Origin: Devosia sp. A16
GTDB lineage: Bacteria; Pseudomonadota; Alphaproteobacteria; Rhizobiales; Devosiaceae
Reading direction: 5' to 3'
DNA: 64,000 bases
NCBI RefSeq assembly: GCF_001402915.1
Contig: NZ_CP012945.1
Location: 2,395,501 to 2,459,500, forward strand
Of this stretch, positions 54,698 through 63,860 are shown in pieces; within the stretch, counting starts at the first letter, position 1, and every line of letters starts with the position of its first letter. The position numbers and the translations under genes are program-made. The notes beneath the pieces are model-generated. The model did not search any database and was not told where the DNA came from. It worked only from the letters and a program-made list of their open reading frames with translations.

Positions 54698-55588
54698 ATG
54701 ACCCGCCTCTCCGCCAAGACCCGCGCCACGCCCACCGCTTATCTGTTCCTCACCCCGTTCATCGTGGTGTTCGCCATCTCGGTCGTCGTGCCGCTCGGCT
54801 ACGCGCTGTGGATCAGCTTTTTCAGAAAGCAGATGATCGGCGGCACCGTGTTCGTCGGCTTCGGCAATTACCTCAGGGCGCTGGGTGACACCCTGCTGCA
54901 TGACGCGGTGCTGCGGGTGGTCGTCTTCCTGCTACTGCAGGTGCCGATCATGCTTGGCGTCGCTATGTTCGTGGCGCTCGCCATCGACAGTGGCCGGCTT
55001 GCCGGCAGCCGCATCGTCCGCATCGGGCTGTTCCTGCCCTATGCGGTGCCGGCAGTCGTCGCGGCGCTGATGTGGGGCTACATTTTCGGCGGCCAGTTCG
55101 GGCTCGCCGGCCAGTTGTTCGGCAGCCTCGGCATGCCCACGCCGGATTTCCTCGGTCCCAACCTGATGCTCATGAGCGTCGGCAACGTCGTGACCTGGTC
55201 GTTCGTCGGCTACAACATGCTGATCTTTTACGCCGCGCTGCGTTCGATCCCCACCGACATCTACGAAGCCGCAGCGATCGACGGGGCCAATGAATGGCAC
55301 AAGGCCTGGTTCATCAAGCTGCCGGCGCTGAGGCCGGCGCTGGTGCTGGCGCTGATCTTTTCGGTGATCGGCTCGCTACAGCTCTTCAACGAGCCCTCGA
55401 TCCTCGGCCAGTTGCGTCCCAGCGTCGTCACCACCAGCTGGACGCCCAACCTTTACGCCTACAACCTCAGCTTCACCGGCGGGCAGATCAACTACGCCGC
55501 GGCCGTCGCGATGCTGCTCGGCGGCTTCACCGTCGTCGTCGCCTATGTGGTGCAGCTCGGTGCGATGAAGCGGGGGCGCCTGCTATGA
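54698..55588 (+). CDS. Sugar ABC transporter permease (MalF/LacF-like)
   Basis: The 296-residue membrane protein has six spans starting AYLFLTPFIVVFAISVVVPL. The conserved EAA loop reads DIYEAAAIDGANEWHKAWFI, followed by KLPALRPAL. Its start is 4 bases past an RBS-poor stretch, with GCGAGG at -9. The next gene overlaps by four bases. It belongs to the second sugar transporter, next to GH42 and GH1 genes, so beta-galactosides or cellobiose-like beta-glucosides are likely ligands. The operon contains no ATPase gene. Confidence 0.93.
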   Translation: MTRLSAKTRATPTAYLFLTPFIVVFAISVVVPLGYALWISFFRKQMIGGTVFVGFGNYLRALGDTLLHDAVLRVVVFLLLQVPIMLGVAMFVALAIDSGRLAGSRIVRIGLFLPYAVPAVVAALMWGYIFGGQFGLAGQLFGSLGMPTPDFLGPNLMLMSVGNVVTWSFVGYNMLIFYAALRSIPTDIYEAAAIDGANEWHKAWFIKLPALRPALVLALIFSVIGSLQLFNEPSILGQLRPSVVTTSWTPNLYAYNLSFTGGQINYAAAVAMLLGGFTVVVAYVVQLGAMKRGRLL

Positions 55589-56487
55589 ACAGCCTTGCCG
55601 CTTCGTCCGCGCCGGCTCGCCGGTCGTCGGGACTTCGCCCCCGCAAATCGCCGGTGCTGACCATCATCCTGTGGATGCTGCTCGCCTATTTCATGCTGCC
55701 GCTGTGCTGGCTCGCGGTGAACGCCACCAAGTCCAACGTCGACCTGTTCGGCACTTTCGGGCTGGCCTTCGCCCCGAATTTTGCGCTGTTCGACAATATC
55801 GCCCAGCTCTTCGCCTTTCAGGGCGGCATCTACCTGCGCTGGTTCGCCAACACCATCCTTTACGCCGTGGTCGGGGCCGGCGGCGCGGCGCTGGTCGCCG
55901 CCATGGGCGGCTATGCCCTGGCAAAGTTTGATTTCCATGGCCGCAAGGCCGTGCTCGCCATCGTTCTCGGCGCCACCGCCGTGCCCGGCACCGCGCTCGC
56001 GGTGCCCACCTACATGCTGTTCACCCAATGGGGGTTGATCAATACCGAACTGGCGGTGATCATCCCGGCCTTGGTCAGCCCGTTCGGGCTGTTCCTCATG
56101 CTGGTCTATGCCCAGGACGCAGTGCCCGACTCGATGATCGAGGCGGCCCGCATCGATGGCGCCGGAGAAGCCCGCATTTTCTGGACCATTGCGCTGCCGC
56201 TTATGGCGCCGGGCTTCGTCACCGTGCTGCTGTTCCAGCTGGTCGCCACCTGGAACAACTATTTCCTGCCGCTGATCGTGCTCAACCAGTCCGACAAATT
56301 CCCGCTCACCGTCGGGCTGTCGCTCTGGAACAAGCTGGCCAATGCCGGCGGGGTGAACCTCGCCCAACCGCTCTATCCGCTGGTCATCACCGGCTCGCTG
56401 CTCGCGGTGCTGCCGCTGCTCGTCGCCTTCGTGTTCCTGCAGAAATACTGGCAGTCCGGCATCGCCGCCGGCGGGGTGAAGGAATGA
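55585..56487 (+). CDS. Sugar ABC transporter permease (MalG/LacG-like)
   Basis: The ATG at 55585 overlaps the previous stop, giving 300 residues. A ~25-residue cytoplasmic N-terminus rich in Arg precedes six membrane segments (first: LTIILWMLLAYFMLPLCWLA). The EAA loop is DSMIEAARIDGAGEARIFWT, then IALPLMAPGF. It pairs with the upstream MalF-like permease. The next gene, the binding protein, follows after 82 bases. Confidence 0.94.
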   Translation: MNSLAASSAPARRSSGLRPRKSPVLTIILWMLLAYFMLPLCWLAVNATKSNVDLFGTFGLAFAPNFALFDNIAQLFAFQGGIYLRWFANTILYAVVGAGGAALVAAMGGYALAKFDFHGRKAVLAIVLGATAVPGTALAVPTYMLFTQWGLINTELAVIIPALVSPFGLFLMLVYAQDAVPDSMIEAARIDGAGEARIFWTIALPLMAPGFVTVLLFQLVATWNNYFLPLIVLNQSDKFPLTVGLSLWNKLANAGGVNLAQPLYPLVITGSLLAVLPLLVAFVFLQKYWQSGIAAGGVKE

Positions 56488-56569
56488 GACCCGGGGGGTC
56501 ACGACCGATTCCGGCGTTTGGGAACGCCGCAACCAGGGCGCGGAGGATGCGCCACAAAGGGAGAATACC

Positions 56570-57856
56570 ATGACTCGTATTCTGAAGGGGCTCGCCGCCA
56601 GTGTCGCGGCGGCCGCATTCTTCGTCACCAGCGCGCTCGCCCAGGAGCCGGTCGAGATCACCTTCTGGACCTGGCTGCCCAACATCCAGACCTCGGTCGA
56701 CAAGTTCGAAGCCAGCCACCCCAACATCAAGGTGAAGGTGGAAAATGTCGGCGTCGGCACCGACGAGTACACCAAGATCCAGAACGCCGTGGATGCCGGC
56801 TCGGGCGGTCCCGACGTCGCGCACATGACCTATGACGCGATCCCCAATTTCGCGCTGACCGGAGCGTTGGCCGATGTCACCCAGTTCGGCGGCGCGGCGG
56901 TGAAGGAGCTGTTCCTCCCTGGCGTGCTCGGGCTCGTCGAGATCAATGGCGGCGTCTATGGCGTGCCGCAGGATTTCGGCCCGGGCGTGATGTACTACCG
57001 CAAGGACGTGTTCGATGAAGCCGGCGTCGCGGTGCCCAAGACCTGGGCCGAGTACGCGGCGGCAGCCGAAGCGATCAAGGCCGAGAATCCCGACCACTAC
57101 ATCACCTATCTCGACCCGAGCCTGGTCGATGCCGCCTATATGGGGCTGTGGCAGCTTTCGGCCGAGCCATGGAGCATTGCCGACGGCACCAACGTGACGC
57201 TCAACCTACAGTCGGAAAAGGCGAAGCAGTGGGCCGACTACTGGACCGACCTCAACGCCAAGGGCCTGACCATCGAGTCGGTGCAGGGCTCCGATGAGTG
57301 GTTCAAACAGCTGGGCGCCGGCCAGATCGCCACCTGGGTGGTGGGGGCCTGGGGCCTCCAGGCGCTGACCGGCGTCCTGCCCGACAACAAGGGTCTGTGG
57401 CGCGTCGCGCCGCAGCCGGTGTGGAACGAAGGCGATGTCGGCACCAGCCAGTTCGGCGGCTCGGGCACCGTGGTGCTCGCTCAGTCGGCGAAGAAGGAAG
57501 CGGCCGTCGAGTTCGCGCTGTGGATGAACGGCAGCCCGGAGGGCGTCGCCACGCTGAAGGACGATCAGGGCCTGCTGCCGACCACCAAGGCAGCGTGGGA
57601 AGATCCTGCCTTCATCGACGAGGAGATCGAATATCTGGGCGGCCAGCAGGCCCGGCAGATCTTCGCCGAGTCGGCCAAGAACTCCGTGGTCGGCTGGACC
57701 TGGCTGCCGTTCCAGCCCTATGTCTCCAGCGTCTATCGCGACACCGTCGGCCAGGCGATCTCCGGCAAGACCAGCGTGTTCGATGGCTTCAAGGCCTGGC
57801 AGGACCGCATCGCCCAGTACGCCGGCGAGCAGGGCTTTACCGTCAGCACCAAATAG
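56570..57856 (+). CDS. Sugar ABC transporter substrate-binding protein
   Basis: The 428-residue protein has a signal peptide (GLAASVAAAAFFVTSALA) cleaved before QEPVEITFWTWLP. Family-1 features are VDAGSGGPDVAHMTYDAIPN, VYGVPQDFGPGVMYYRKDVF and AAVEFALWMNGSPEG. A Trp/Tyr-rich ligand cleft fits sugar binding. Coming after two permease genes and before a beta-glucosidase, it likely binds a beta-linked disaccharide. It shares little sequence with the binding protein at 2668, so the two transporters are separate. Confidence 0.93.
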   Translation: MTRILKGLAASVAAAAFFVTSALAQEPVEITFWTWLPNIQTSVDKFEASHPNIKVKVENVGVGTDEYTKIQNAVDAGSGGPDVAHMTYDAIPNFALTGALADVTQFGGAAVKELFLPGVLGLVEINGGVYGVPQDFGPGVMYYRKDVFDEAGVAVPKTWAEYAAAAEAIKAENPDHYITYLDPSLVDAAYMGLWQLSAEPWSIADGTNVTLNLQSEKAKQWADYWTDLNAKGLTIESVQGSDEWFKQLGAGQIATWVVGAWGLQALTGVLPDNKGLWRVAPQPVWNEGDVGTSQFGGSGTVVLAQSAKKEAAVEFALWMNGSPEGVATLKDDQGLLPTTKAAWEDPAFIDEEIEYLGGQQARQIFAESAKNSVVGWTWLPFQPYVSSVYRDTVGQAISGKTSVFDGFKAWQDRIAQYAGEQGFTVSTK

Positions 57857-57933
57857 GGCGCTTGACGCCCTGACGCCGCGCCCTCCTCCCCCGCGCGGCG
57901 TCCCCCCATTCCCGACATTCCAGGACATTTGCC

Positions 57934-59271
57934 GTGGCGAAGTTTCAGTTCCCGGCCGGATTCGATTTCGGCGTTGCGACCAGTGCGTTCCAGATCGAGG
58001 GCGCGTGGAACGAGGACGGCAAGGGCCCGTCGATCTGGGATACCTTCGGCCACACCCCCGGCAAGGTGCATCTCGATATTCCCGGCGATCGCGGCGCCGA
58101 CCACTATCACCGGGTCAAGGAAGATGTGGCGCTGCTGCGCCAGATCGGCGTCACCAGTTATCGCTTCTCGCTCAGCTGGTCGCGCCTCCTCCCAGCGGGG
58201 CGCGGACCGGTGAATCAGGCCGGTGTCGATTTCTACTCCCAGCTGATCGACGAGCTGCTGGCGGCCGGCATCCAGCCCAACGTCACGCTCTATCACTGGG
58301 ACCTGCCGCAGGCGCTCGAGGACCAGGGCGGCTGGATCAACCGTGACGTCGTCGGCGCCTTTGCCGACTATGCCGAGCTGGCCTTCCAGAGCTATGGCGA
58401 CCGCGTTCGCCGCTGGGCCACCCTGAACGAGCCGATCTCGATCTGGGTCGGCTATGCGATGGGGGTGTTCGCCCCCGGCCGCAGCGACGAGAAGACTGCC
58501 CGGCAGGCGCTGCATCACGCGCTGGTTTCACACGGGATGGGCGTCGAGGCGTTTCGTGCCTCAGGCCATGCGGGCGAGATCGGCGCGGTGTTCGACATCT
58601 GGCAACGGCATCCGGCCACCGACAAGCCCGAGGACCTGGCCATCGCCGATCGCGACGAGGACGATGGCTTCCGCTTCTTCCTCGATCCGGTGCTGAAGGG
58701 CGACTATTCCGAGCGCATCCGTCGCCGTCTCACCGAGCGCGGCACCATGCCGGAGATCCGCGACGGCGACCTGAAGCTGATCAGCACGCCGATCGACTAT
58801 CTGGGCCTCAACGTCTACTCGCGCGTCGTGGTCAGCGCCGAGCATTACAACCCGCGCTGGTGGGTGGCCGACGACAAGCACCCCGGCGGCAACTTCCTCG
58901 ACAACGGCATGGAGTACTATCCCAAGGCCGTCTACGACGCGGTGTTCATGGCCAAAGAGCAGTATGGCTGGCAGGGCCCGATCTTCATCACCGAGAACGG
59001 CGCCGCCGACGGCCCCAACGTGACCGACCCGCTCGATGACCAGGAGCGGATCAACTACGTCGCCGGCTTCCTCGAGTGGATCCACAAGGCGATCGAAGAC
59101 GGCGCCGACGTGCGCGGCTATTACCTCTGGTCGCTGATGGACAACTACGAATGGGCCGCCGGCTACAGCCAGAAATTCGGCATCGTGCATCTTGATACGG
59201 AGACGATGGCGAGAACGACGAAAGCCTCGGCGAAGTGGTATGCCGAAGTGATCAGGCGCAGGGGGCTTTAG
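57934..59271 (+). CDS. Beta-glucosidase, glycoside hydrolase family 1
   Basis: The GTG start at 57934 gives 445 residues, beginning with FPAGFDFGVATSAFQIEGAW, the GH1 signature. The acid/base Glu166 is in ATLNEPISIWVGY and the nucleophile Glu354 is in IFITENGAAD. The C-terminal VRGYYLWSLMDNYEWAAGYS lines the aglycone site. It is cytosolic, so imported beta-glucosides or 6-phospho forms would be cut inside. No PTS gene is nearby, which argues for non-phosphorylated substrates. It closes the operon and is followed by a long inverted repeat. Confidence 0.96.
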   Translation: MAKFQFPAGFDFGVATSAFQIEGAWNEDGKGPSIWDTFGHTPGKVHLDIPGDRGADHYHRVKEDVALLRQIGVTSYRFSLSWSRLLPAGRGPVNQAGVDFYSQLIDELLAAGIQPNVTLYHWDLPQALEDQGGWINRDVVGAFADYAELAFQSYGDRVRRWATLNEPISIWVGYAMGVFAPGRSDEKTARQALHHALVSHGMGVEAFRASGHAGEIGAVFDIWQRHPATDKPEDLAIADRDEDDGFRFFLDPVLKGDYSERIRRRLTERGTMPEIRDGDLKLISTPIDYLGLNVYSRVVVSAEHYNPRWWVADDKHPGGNFLDNGMEYYPKAVYDAVFMAKEQYGWQGPIFITENGAADGPNVTDPLDDQERINYVAGFLEWIHKAIEDGADVRGYYLWSLMDNYEWAAGYSQKFGIVHLDTETMARTTKASAKWYAEVIRRRGL

Positions 59272-59282
59272 GGTTCCTCCGC

Positions 59283-59414
59283 CAGTGCGCTTGGCGCCCC
59301 TCACCCCGACCCTCTCCCCAGAGGGGCGAGGGGGCGTTGTGGCACCGGCGGTTCAAAGCGCGTCCCCTCGCCCCTCTGGGGAGAGGGCTAGGGTGAGGGG
59401 CGCCAAGCGCACTG
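59283..59414. repeat. Long, nearly perfect inverted repeat, family B
   Basis: The two ~54-base arms match with only about four mismatches: CAGTGCGCTTGGCGCCCCTC at the outside and CCCTCTCCCCAGAGGGGCGA inside, both read inversely on the right. The central spacer is about 24 bases. It could form a cruciform or a very stable RNA hairpin and lies between convergent genes. The near-perfect pairing suggests a recently inserted or actively maintained element. Confidence 0.85.
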
Positions 59415-59444
59415 ACTGAAGAAAATCGTGGACTCAAGCCCGCA

Positions 59445-60272
59445 TCAATGCGGGCCGGTCGGCAGCTCCTGTGTCGTGCCGCACGGGCCGCCATCCATGT
59501 TGGTGGCGATATCCTGCTTTTCGCCGTCGAAGCTCAGCGCCTCGTAATAGTGGCTCATCTCCACGGTGCTCGCCGGCACGTAGTGGAAGATCAGCGAGCG
59601 GCGGAAGCGGTCGGTGCTGGTGTTCGGGGTCGAGCCGTGGATGACGCTGCCGTTGAAGAACAGCACGTCGCCGGCCTTGAGCTCCATCATCTGCGGCGTG
59701 AGCCCAGGCGGCGGCTCGACGTGCTCGGTGGTGAAGAACAGCGCCGGATCGGCCTTCTCCGGGCAGGCGACATCGAGCGTCGCGGTCTGCGGCACGCACA
59801 TCATGCCGCCATTGCCGGCATCGGCATCGTCGACTGCCACCCAGGCGGCCATGCAGGTGCCCGGCTTCACCCGCAGGTAGAAATTGTCCTGGTGCAGGTC
59901 CTGCCCGCGCGCCCCCGGCGGCTTGAAGTAGAACATCGACTGCACGGCATAGGGGCTCTCCCCGAACAGCTCGGCGAGGATCGGCTGCAGCCGCGGGTCG
60001 CGCATATAGCGCATGGCCAGCGGGCCGACCGGTTTGTCGGCATGCTTGTGCGGATGCATCATCCGCGGATAGCGCAGCAGCGGGTCGTTGGCGCCGGCCG
60101 GAGCGCCCTGCCGTGCCTTGGGCACGTCCGACAGTCCGGGCACCGGGCCGTCCTTGGCCATATCCATGAACGTGCCGCGGATCTCCTCGATTTCGGCGGG
60201 ACTGAACAGCCCGCGGATCGCGAGGAACCCGTCGCGGTCGAACAGCTGCTTCTGCTCGGTGGTCAAGCTCAT
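59445..60272 (-). CDS. Phytanoyl-CoA dioxygenase (PhyH) family oxygenase
   Basis: The ATG at 60272 gives 275 residues; the longer frame upstream is antisense to the AraC gene. Fe(II)/2-oxoglutarate ligands appear as His127-x-Asp129 in QDLHQDNFYLRV and His212 in NGSVIHGSTPN. Arg224/225 in DRFRRSLIFHY would bind 2-oxoglutarate. N-terminal EQKQLFDRDGFLAIRGLFSP is the usual PhyH start. Bacterial members hydroxylate ectoine, natural products or fatty acyl chains; the substrate here is unknown. It is divergent from an AraC-family regulator, a frequent pairing that suggests regulation by a sugar-like inducer. Confidence 0.9.
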   Translation of the reverse strand: MSLTTEQKQLFDRDGFLAIRGLFSPAEIEEIRGTFMDMAKDGPVPGLSDVPKARQGAPAGANDPLLRYPRMMHPHKHADKPVGPLAMRYMRDPRLQPILAELFGESPYAVQSMFYFKPPGARGQDLHQDNFYLRVKPGTCMAAWVAVDDADAGNGGMMCVPQTATLDVACPEKADPALFFTTEHVEPPPGLTPQMMELKAGDVLFFNGSVIHGSTPNTSTDRFRRSLIFHYVPASTVEMSHYYEALSFDGEKQDIATNMDGGPCGTTQELPTGPH

Positions 60273-60344
60273 CGATATCCTCCTCGACGTTCGTGACGCT
60301 ACCCGCGCGCCACAGCTTCGCCCATCGCACATCCTGCCGATCGC

Positions 60345-61175
60345 ATGTACTATCCTGCTATGGTCGAAGCCGACGAGTTCCCGCACCGGCCGGTCCTGCA
60401 GCTGCTGACCGGGCATTTCCATGAGATGTCGGGCTACCGCGCCTATCGACCGCGCGGCGGCGACGACTGGCTGTTGATCCACACCATCGACGGCACCGGC
60501 CGCTTCGGCCATGCTGGCGGCGAACTGCTGGCGCGGCCCGGCGACTGGGTGCTGCTCCGCCCGGGGACCCTGCACGATTACGCCGTCGCCGCGTCGGATA
60601 CGCGGTGGGAACTGCTCTGGGCGCATTTCCAGCCGCGCCCCGACTGGTTGCCCTGGCTCGACTGGCCCGAGGTGGCGCCCGGCCTGATGCTGCTGCAGGT
60701 CTCCGATCCGGCAGTGGCGGCGCGGTTCCACGCCGTGCATCGCCTGTTTTACGGCGAGCTGCGTCGCCGTGAGGCCTTCGCCATGAACGCGCTCGAGGCG
60801 CTGTTCCTCGACTGCGATCGGCTGAACCCCGCCGCCGCCAGCGCTCGCTACGATCCCCGCGTGCTGCGCGCCGTGAGCTATCTCGAGCGGCATCTCGCCG
60901 ACAAGGTCGCGCTGGCCGACGTTGCCGCAGCGGCCGGCCTGTCGGAATCGCGTCTCGCCCACATCTTCCGCGCCGAGACCGGGCAGACGGTGCAGCATTA
61001 TCTCGAGGCGCGCCGCATGCAGCGTGCCGGCGAACTGCTGCAGCGTACCGGCTTTCCCGTCCAGCAGATCGCCGCAGTTACCGGCTTCGACAGCCCGTTC
61101 TACTTCAGCCGGCGGTTCAAGCGCTGGACCGGCCAGAGCCCGCTCGCCTACCGTCTCGCGAGCCAGCCCGGATGA
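60345..61175 (+). CDS. AraC-family transcriptional regulator
   Basis: The 276-residue protein has an N-terminal cupin ligand-binding domain (GDDWLLIHTIDGTGRFGHAG, LLARPGDWVLLRPGTLHDYA) and a C-terminal double HTH (KVALADVAAAAGLSESRLAH, IFRAETG and VQQIAAVTGFDSPFYFSRRF). ATG 60345 or 60360 are both possible starts; neither has a strong RBS. It resembles sugar-responsive AraC proteins. It likely controls the divergent PhyH gene through the 72-base intergenic region. No palindrome there is convincing. Confidence 0.93.
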   Translation: MYYPAMVEADEFPHRPVLQLLTGHFHEMSGYRAYRPRGGDDWLLIHTIDGTGRFGHAGGELLARPGDWVLLRPGTLHDYAVAASDTRWELLWAHFQPRPDWLPWLDWPEVAPGLMLLQVSDPAVAARFHAVHRLFYGELRRREAFAMNALEALFLDCDRLNPAAASARYDPRVLRAVSYLERHLADKVALADVAAAAGLSESRLAHIFRAETGQTVQHYLEARRMQRAGELLQRTGFPVQQIAAVTGFDSPFYFSRRFKRWTGQSPLAYRLASQPG

Positions 61176-61266
61176 GCGGGGGCTGCGCGGTCGAGTTGCA
61201 CCGGCTGCGGTCCTCCTTAGGCGCTACTCTATGACCGATGTGAGCTGGAAGCTCGATAATCGTGGC

Positions 61267-61432
61267 TCTCCCCTCATCCGGCGCTACGCGCCACCTCCGG
61301 GCGAGGGCTGCGCCCTCGTCCCGCGACCCCGACGGGGAGAAGAATCCGGAGAGCGCGGCGATCACCGCTTTTCCTCTCCCCGTCGGGGAGAGGGTGGATC
61401 GGCCGAAGGCCGAGACGGGTGAGGGGTGGCGG
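61267..61432. repeat. Intergenic composite inverted repeat, family B
   Basis: CTCTCCCCTCATCCGGCGCT at the left end is mirrored by GGGTGAGGGGTGGCGG at the right. Internal stems are GGGCGAGGGCTGCGCCCTCG and CTCTCCCCGTCGGGGAGAG. The inner stems are each self-complementary, so it may fold as three hairpins. It lies between convergent genes and shares the TCTCCCC/GGGGAGA motif with 59283-59414. Confidence 0.72.
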
Positions 61433-61459
61433 GCACAAGGCAATCCACGCGGGGAGGCC

Positions 61460-62311
61460 TCACTTCGCCCGCAGCACTGCGGCGCAGGCCTTCGGCAGGT
61501 CCGCCAGGGTCAGCGGCGGGGCGGGCGGTTTGGTGCTCGGCTTGTATGGTTCGTCCGTGAACCAGTAGTCGAGCTCGGCGCCGCAGCCATCGCCGGCCGG
61601 GATCGCGTCCTGGTCGACGCAGGCGCTCGCACCGGCCGGGCAGGCGAGGCGCACGTGGAAGTGGTCGTCGTGCCCATACCAGGGGCGCACCTTGTTGAGG
61701 AAGCCCCGGTCGCGCCAGTTGACCGCACACAGCGCCTTCTTGATCCCGGGCGCGACGAAGATGCGAGCGACCCCCGGCAGCGATGCCGCGCGGTAGATCA
61801 GCATCCGCTCGGCCTCGCCGAACCGCTTGGGGTCGATCTCGCGTGTGCCCTTCTTGAGCACCGACTGCGCCGAAAGGCTTTCGCGCTCGTCGGCGCTGAG
61901 CTGGTGGTCGGGCATGGGCTGCAGCCAGATGTCGACGTCGAGGCCGATCTGGTGCGATGCGTGTCCGCTCGCCATCGGCCCGCCGCGCGCCTGGCCCATG
62001 TCGCCCACCATGATGCCGCGCCAGCCGTCCTGGGCCGCCGATTCGGCCAAGGCTCCGATATAGCCGACCAGTTCGGCGCTGCCCCAGCGCCGGTCGCGCG
62101 ACAGCCGCATCGCCTGCCAGCCGGGGCCGTCGGTCGGCAGCTGCACGGCGCCGGCAATGCAGCCCTTGGCGTAGCTGCCGACCGGCATTTCCGCACCACT
62201 GCTCGGCCCGTGCACGGCCCCGAACAGGTCGCGCGCCGGCTGCGCCTCGGCCGTCGAGGCCAGCGCCGCCACGGCGACAATTGCCAGGCTGAGAATGCGG
62301 AACAATGCCAT
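61460..62311 (-). CDS. mepA: Penicillin-insensitive murein endopeptidase
   Basis: The 283-residue protein has a signal peptide (ILSLAIVAVAALASTAEA) and works in the periplasm. MepA features are GCIAGAVQLPTDGPGWQAMR, then GGPMASGHASHQIGLDVDIW (first zinc ligands His and Asp), and WYGHDDHFHVRLACPAGA for the last ligands. It cleaves D-Ala-mDAP cross-links in peptidoglycan. The C-terminal segment ends with Lys/Pro-rich residues. It is preceded on its strand by a small SnoaL-like gene after ~100 bases. Confidence 0.95.
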   Translation of the reverse strand: MALFRILSLAIVAVAALASTAEAQPARDLFGAVHGPSSGAEMPVGSYAKGCIAGAVQLPTDGPGWQAMRLSRDRRWGSAELVGYIGALAESAAQDGWRGIMVGDMGQARGGPMASGHASHQIGLDVDIWLQPMPDHQLSADERESLSAQSVLKKGTREIDPKRFGEAERMLIYRAASLPGVARIFVAPGIKKALCAVNWRDRGFLNKVRPWYGHDDHFHVRLACPAGASACVDQDAIPAGDGCGAELDYWFTDEPYKPSTKPPAPPLTLADLPKACAAVLRAK

Positions 62312-62415
62312 CGCCGGGCCCCTCGCGAATCAACAGTCCGCATCGGGTGGCGACGCGGCAGGTGCCGGCGAGGCTAGCATCGTGATTCCGGCATGACGAT
62401 GAAAACCGCGGGCGG

Positions 62416-62880
62416 CTAGAGCGGCAGGTAGCCGGTGAAGCCGGCGATCTTCCACACGGCATTCTCCCGCCTGAGGTGGAACACCGAACGCCAGCCCAGC
62501 AGCATGTCCTCCCCGGTCAGGCGCCGGATGCGGCCTTCGATGCGCTTGTGGGCCAGAGCTGCGTCGCCCTCGATATCGATCCGCGCGAGCGACTGGCATC
62601 TGAACCAGGCAAGGCGCAGTGGTTCGGCGAAGTCGGCGGGGTTCCAGCGCGCCGTGATGGCGGCGTCGCGATAGGCCGCTACGGTCGAGTAGGCCGGGCG
62701 CCAGTTGGCCGGCTCGAGCGACAGCCCGGCGTCGATGCCGAGAAAGCCGGTTTCGACATAGTCGGCGGCGACCAGCGACCAGTCGCTGCTGAGGAAGAAA
62801 TCGCTGTCGCGCCTGACCAGCATCTCCCAGATGGCGAAGCGGTCGGCATCGTCAGGGGTGAAGGGATTGGTTTCGCTCAT
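62416..62880 (-). CDS. SnoaL/NTF2-like fold protein of unknown function
   Basis: The 154-residue protein has the pattern of the cone-shaped NTF2/SnoaL fold: FAIWEMLVRRDSDFFLSSDW, RPAYSTVAAYRDAAITARW and MLLGWRSVFHLRRENAVWKI. No catalytic residues are certain. It overlaps the IclR gene by four bases (TGA/ATGA), so the two are cotranscribed. Such small proteins often act on polyketide-like, steroid or aromatic substrates, or have no enzymatic role. No signal peptide is present. Confidence 0.75.
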   Translation of the reverse strand: MSETNPFTPDDADRFAIWEMLVRRDSDFFLSSDWSLVAADYVETGFLGIDAGLSLEPANWRPAYSTVAAYRDAAITARWNPADFAEPLRLAWFRCQSLARIDIEGDAALAHKRIEGRIRRLTGEDMLLGWRSVFHLRRENAVWKIAGFTGYLPL

Positions 62881-63743
62881 TCCGGTTGGATGTCCGGCGG
62901 CAGGGGGAAGTGGGGCTCGGGCAGGGTGCCGCCCATCGATTCCGAGATGCGGCGGGCGGCGCGGTAGAGCATGATGGCGGCATCGTCGAAGGGAACGATG
63001 ATCTGCTGGCTGGTGAGGAACGGCATGGTCAGCGCCGCGATCGAGATGCCTGAAGTGTTGATGATGGGGAAGCTGAGGTCGGTCACCCCCTGTACCATCT
63101 CGCCCTCGATCCGCTCGTAGCCGCGTCTGGCGATGGTCTCGATCCGGCCGCGGTAGCGCTTCGCCTGCGCGGCTGGCAGTAAGGCCTCGGATTGGCCGAT
63201 GATCCAGGCCTGTACCGGCGCGGGCTGGAAGGCGATGATGGTGCGCCCGGACGTGCCGCGGATGGCCGGGCTGGCGGCGCCGACGCGCAGCCGGATGGCG
63301 ATCGGCGCCGGGCTGTCGACCTGGGCGATGATGCGCTGGTTCAGCCCATCGAGCACCGCCATGTGGATGGCCTGTGACGTTTCGAGCGCCAGCGCGTTCA
63401 TCACCGGCTGCGCTGCGTCGACGACACGGCGGAACGGCGGGAACAGGGTGGCGAGCCCGTAGAGCTGCGTCGACAGCACCAGCGCTTCTTCTCCGGGCGG
63501 TCGGATCAGGTAGCCACGCCGCTCCAGCGCCATGACCATGCGATACACTTCCGACAACGAGCGGCCGAGGCGCTGGGCGATCTGGCTGGGCGTCACCGGC
63601 ACCGTCAGGGTCGCCAGGAGCTCGAGCACATCGAGGCCCTTTTCCAGCGCCGGGGCGGTATACTCCGCCTTGGGAACCGGCTTTCGGCGCTTGCGGGTGC
63701 CCTTTTCGGCCGCGGTCGGGGCGTCTTTGTCAGCTGCTGCCAT
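62877..63743 (-). CDS. IclR-family transcriptional regulator
   Basis: The 288-residue protein has a basic ~25-residue N-terminal extension (KGTRKRRKPVPKAEY) and then a winged helix (ALEKGLDVLELLATLTVPVT, PSQIAQRLGRSLSEVYRMV). The C-terminal effector domain (RIIAQVDSPAPIAIRLRVGA, then ITGIS-like contacts in INTSGISIAALT) is of IclR type. It overlaps the SnoaL-like gene by four bases and likely controls that gene or a locus outside the window. The upstream 257 bases to the window end contain an inverted repeat and no gene. Confidence 0.92.
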   Translation of the reverse strand: MAAADKDAPTAAEKGTRKRRKPVPKAEYTAPALEKGLDVLELLATLTVPVTPSQIAQRLGRSLSEVYRMVMALERRGYLIRPPGEEALVLSTQLYGLATLFPPFRRVVDAAQPVMNALALETSQAIHMAVLDGLNQRIIAQVDSPAPIAIRLRVGAASPAIRGTSGRTIIAFQPAPVQAWIIGQSEALLPAAQAKRYRGRIETIARRGYERIEGEMVQGVTDLSFPIINTSGISIAALTMPFLTSQQIIVPFDDAAIMLYRAARRISESMGGTLPEPHFPLPPDIQPE

Positions 63744-63860
63744 GCTTCCCCCGCTCGCTCGTCTCCGCGCCGATGTCCACTAGCATCGGCGCATTCGCCC
63801 TGCCACTGCGGGTGGCGATCAGGCACAGGAAATCGAGCTGCCTACTACGCATGAAATAGG

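Noticed and set aside
52201-54735. A minus-strand open frame of about 840 codons opposite GH42.
   Set aside because: It crosses the GH42 operator and promoter region and has no family resemblance; GH42 catalytic motifs on the other strand are unambiguous.
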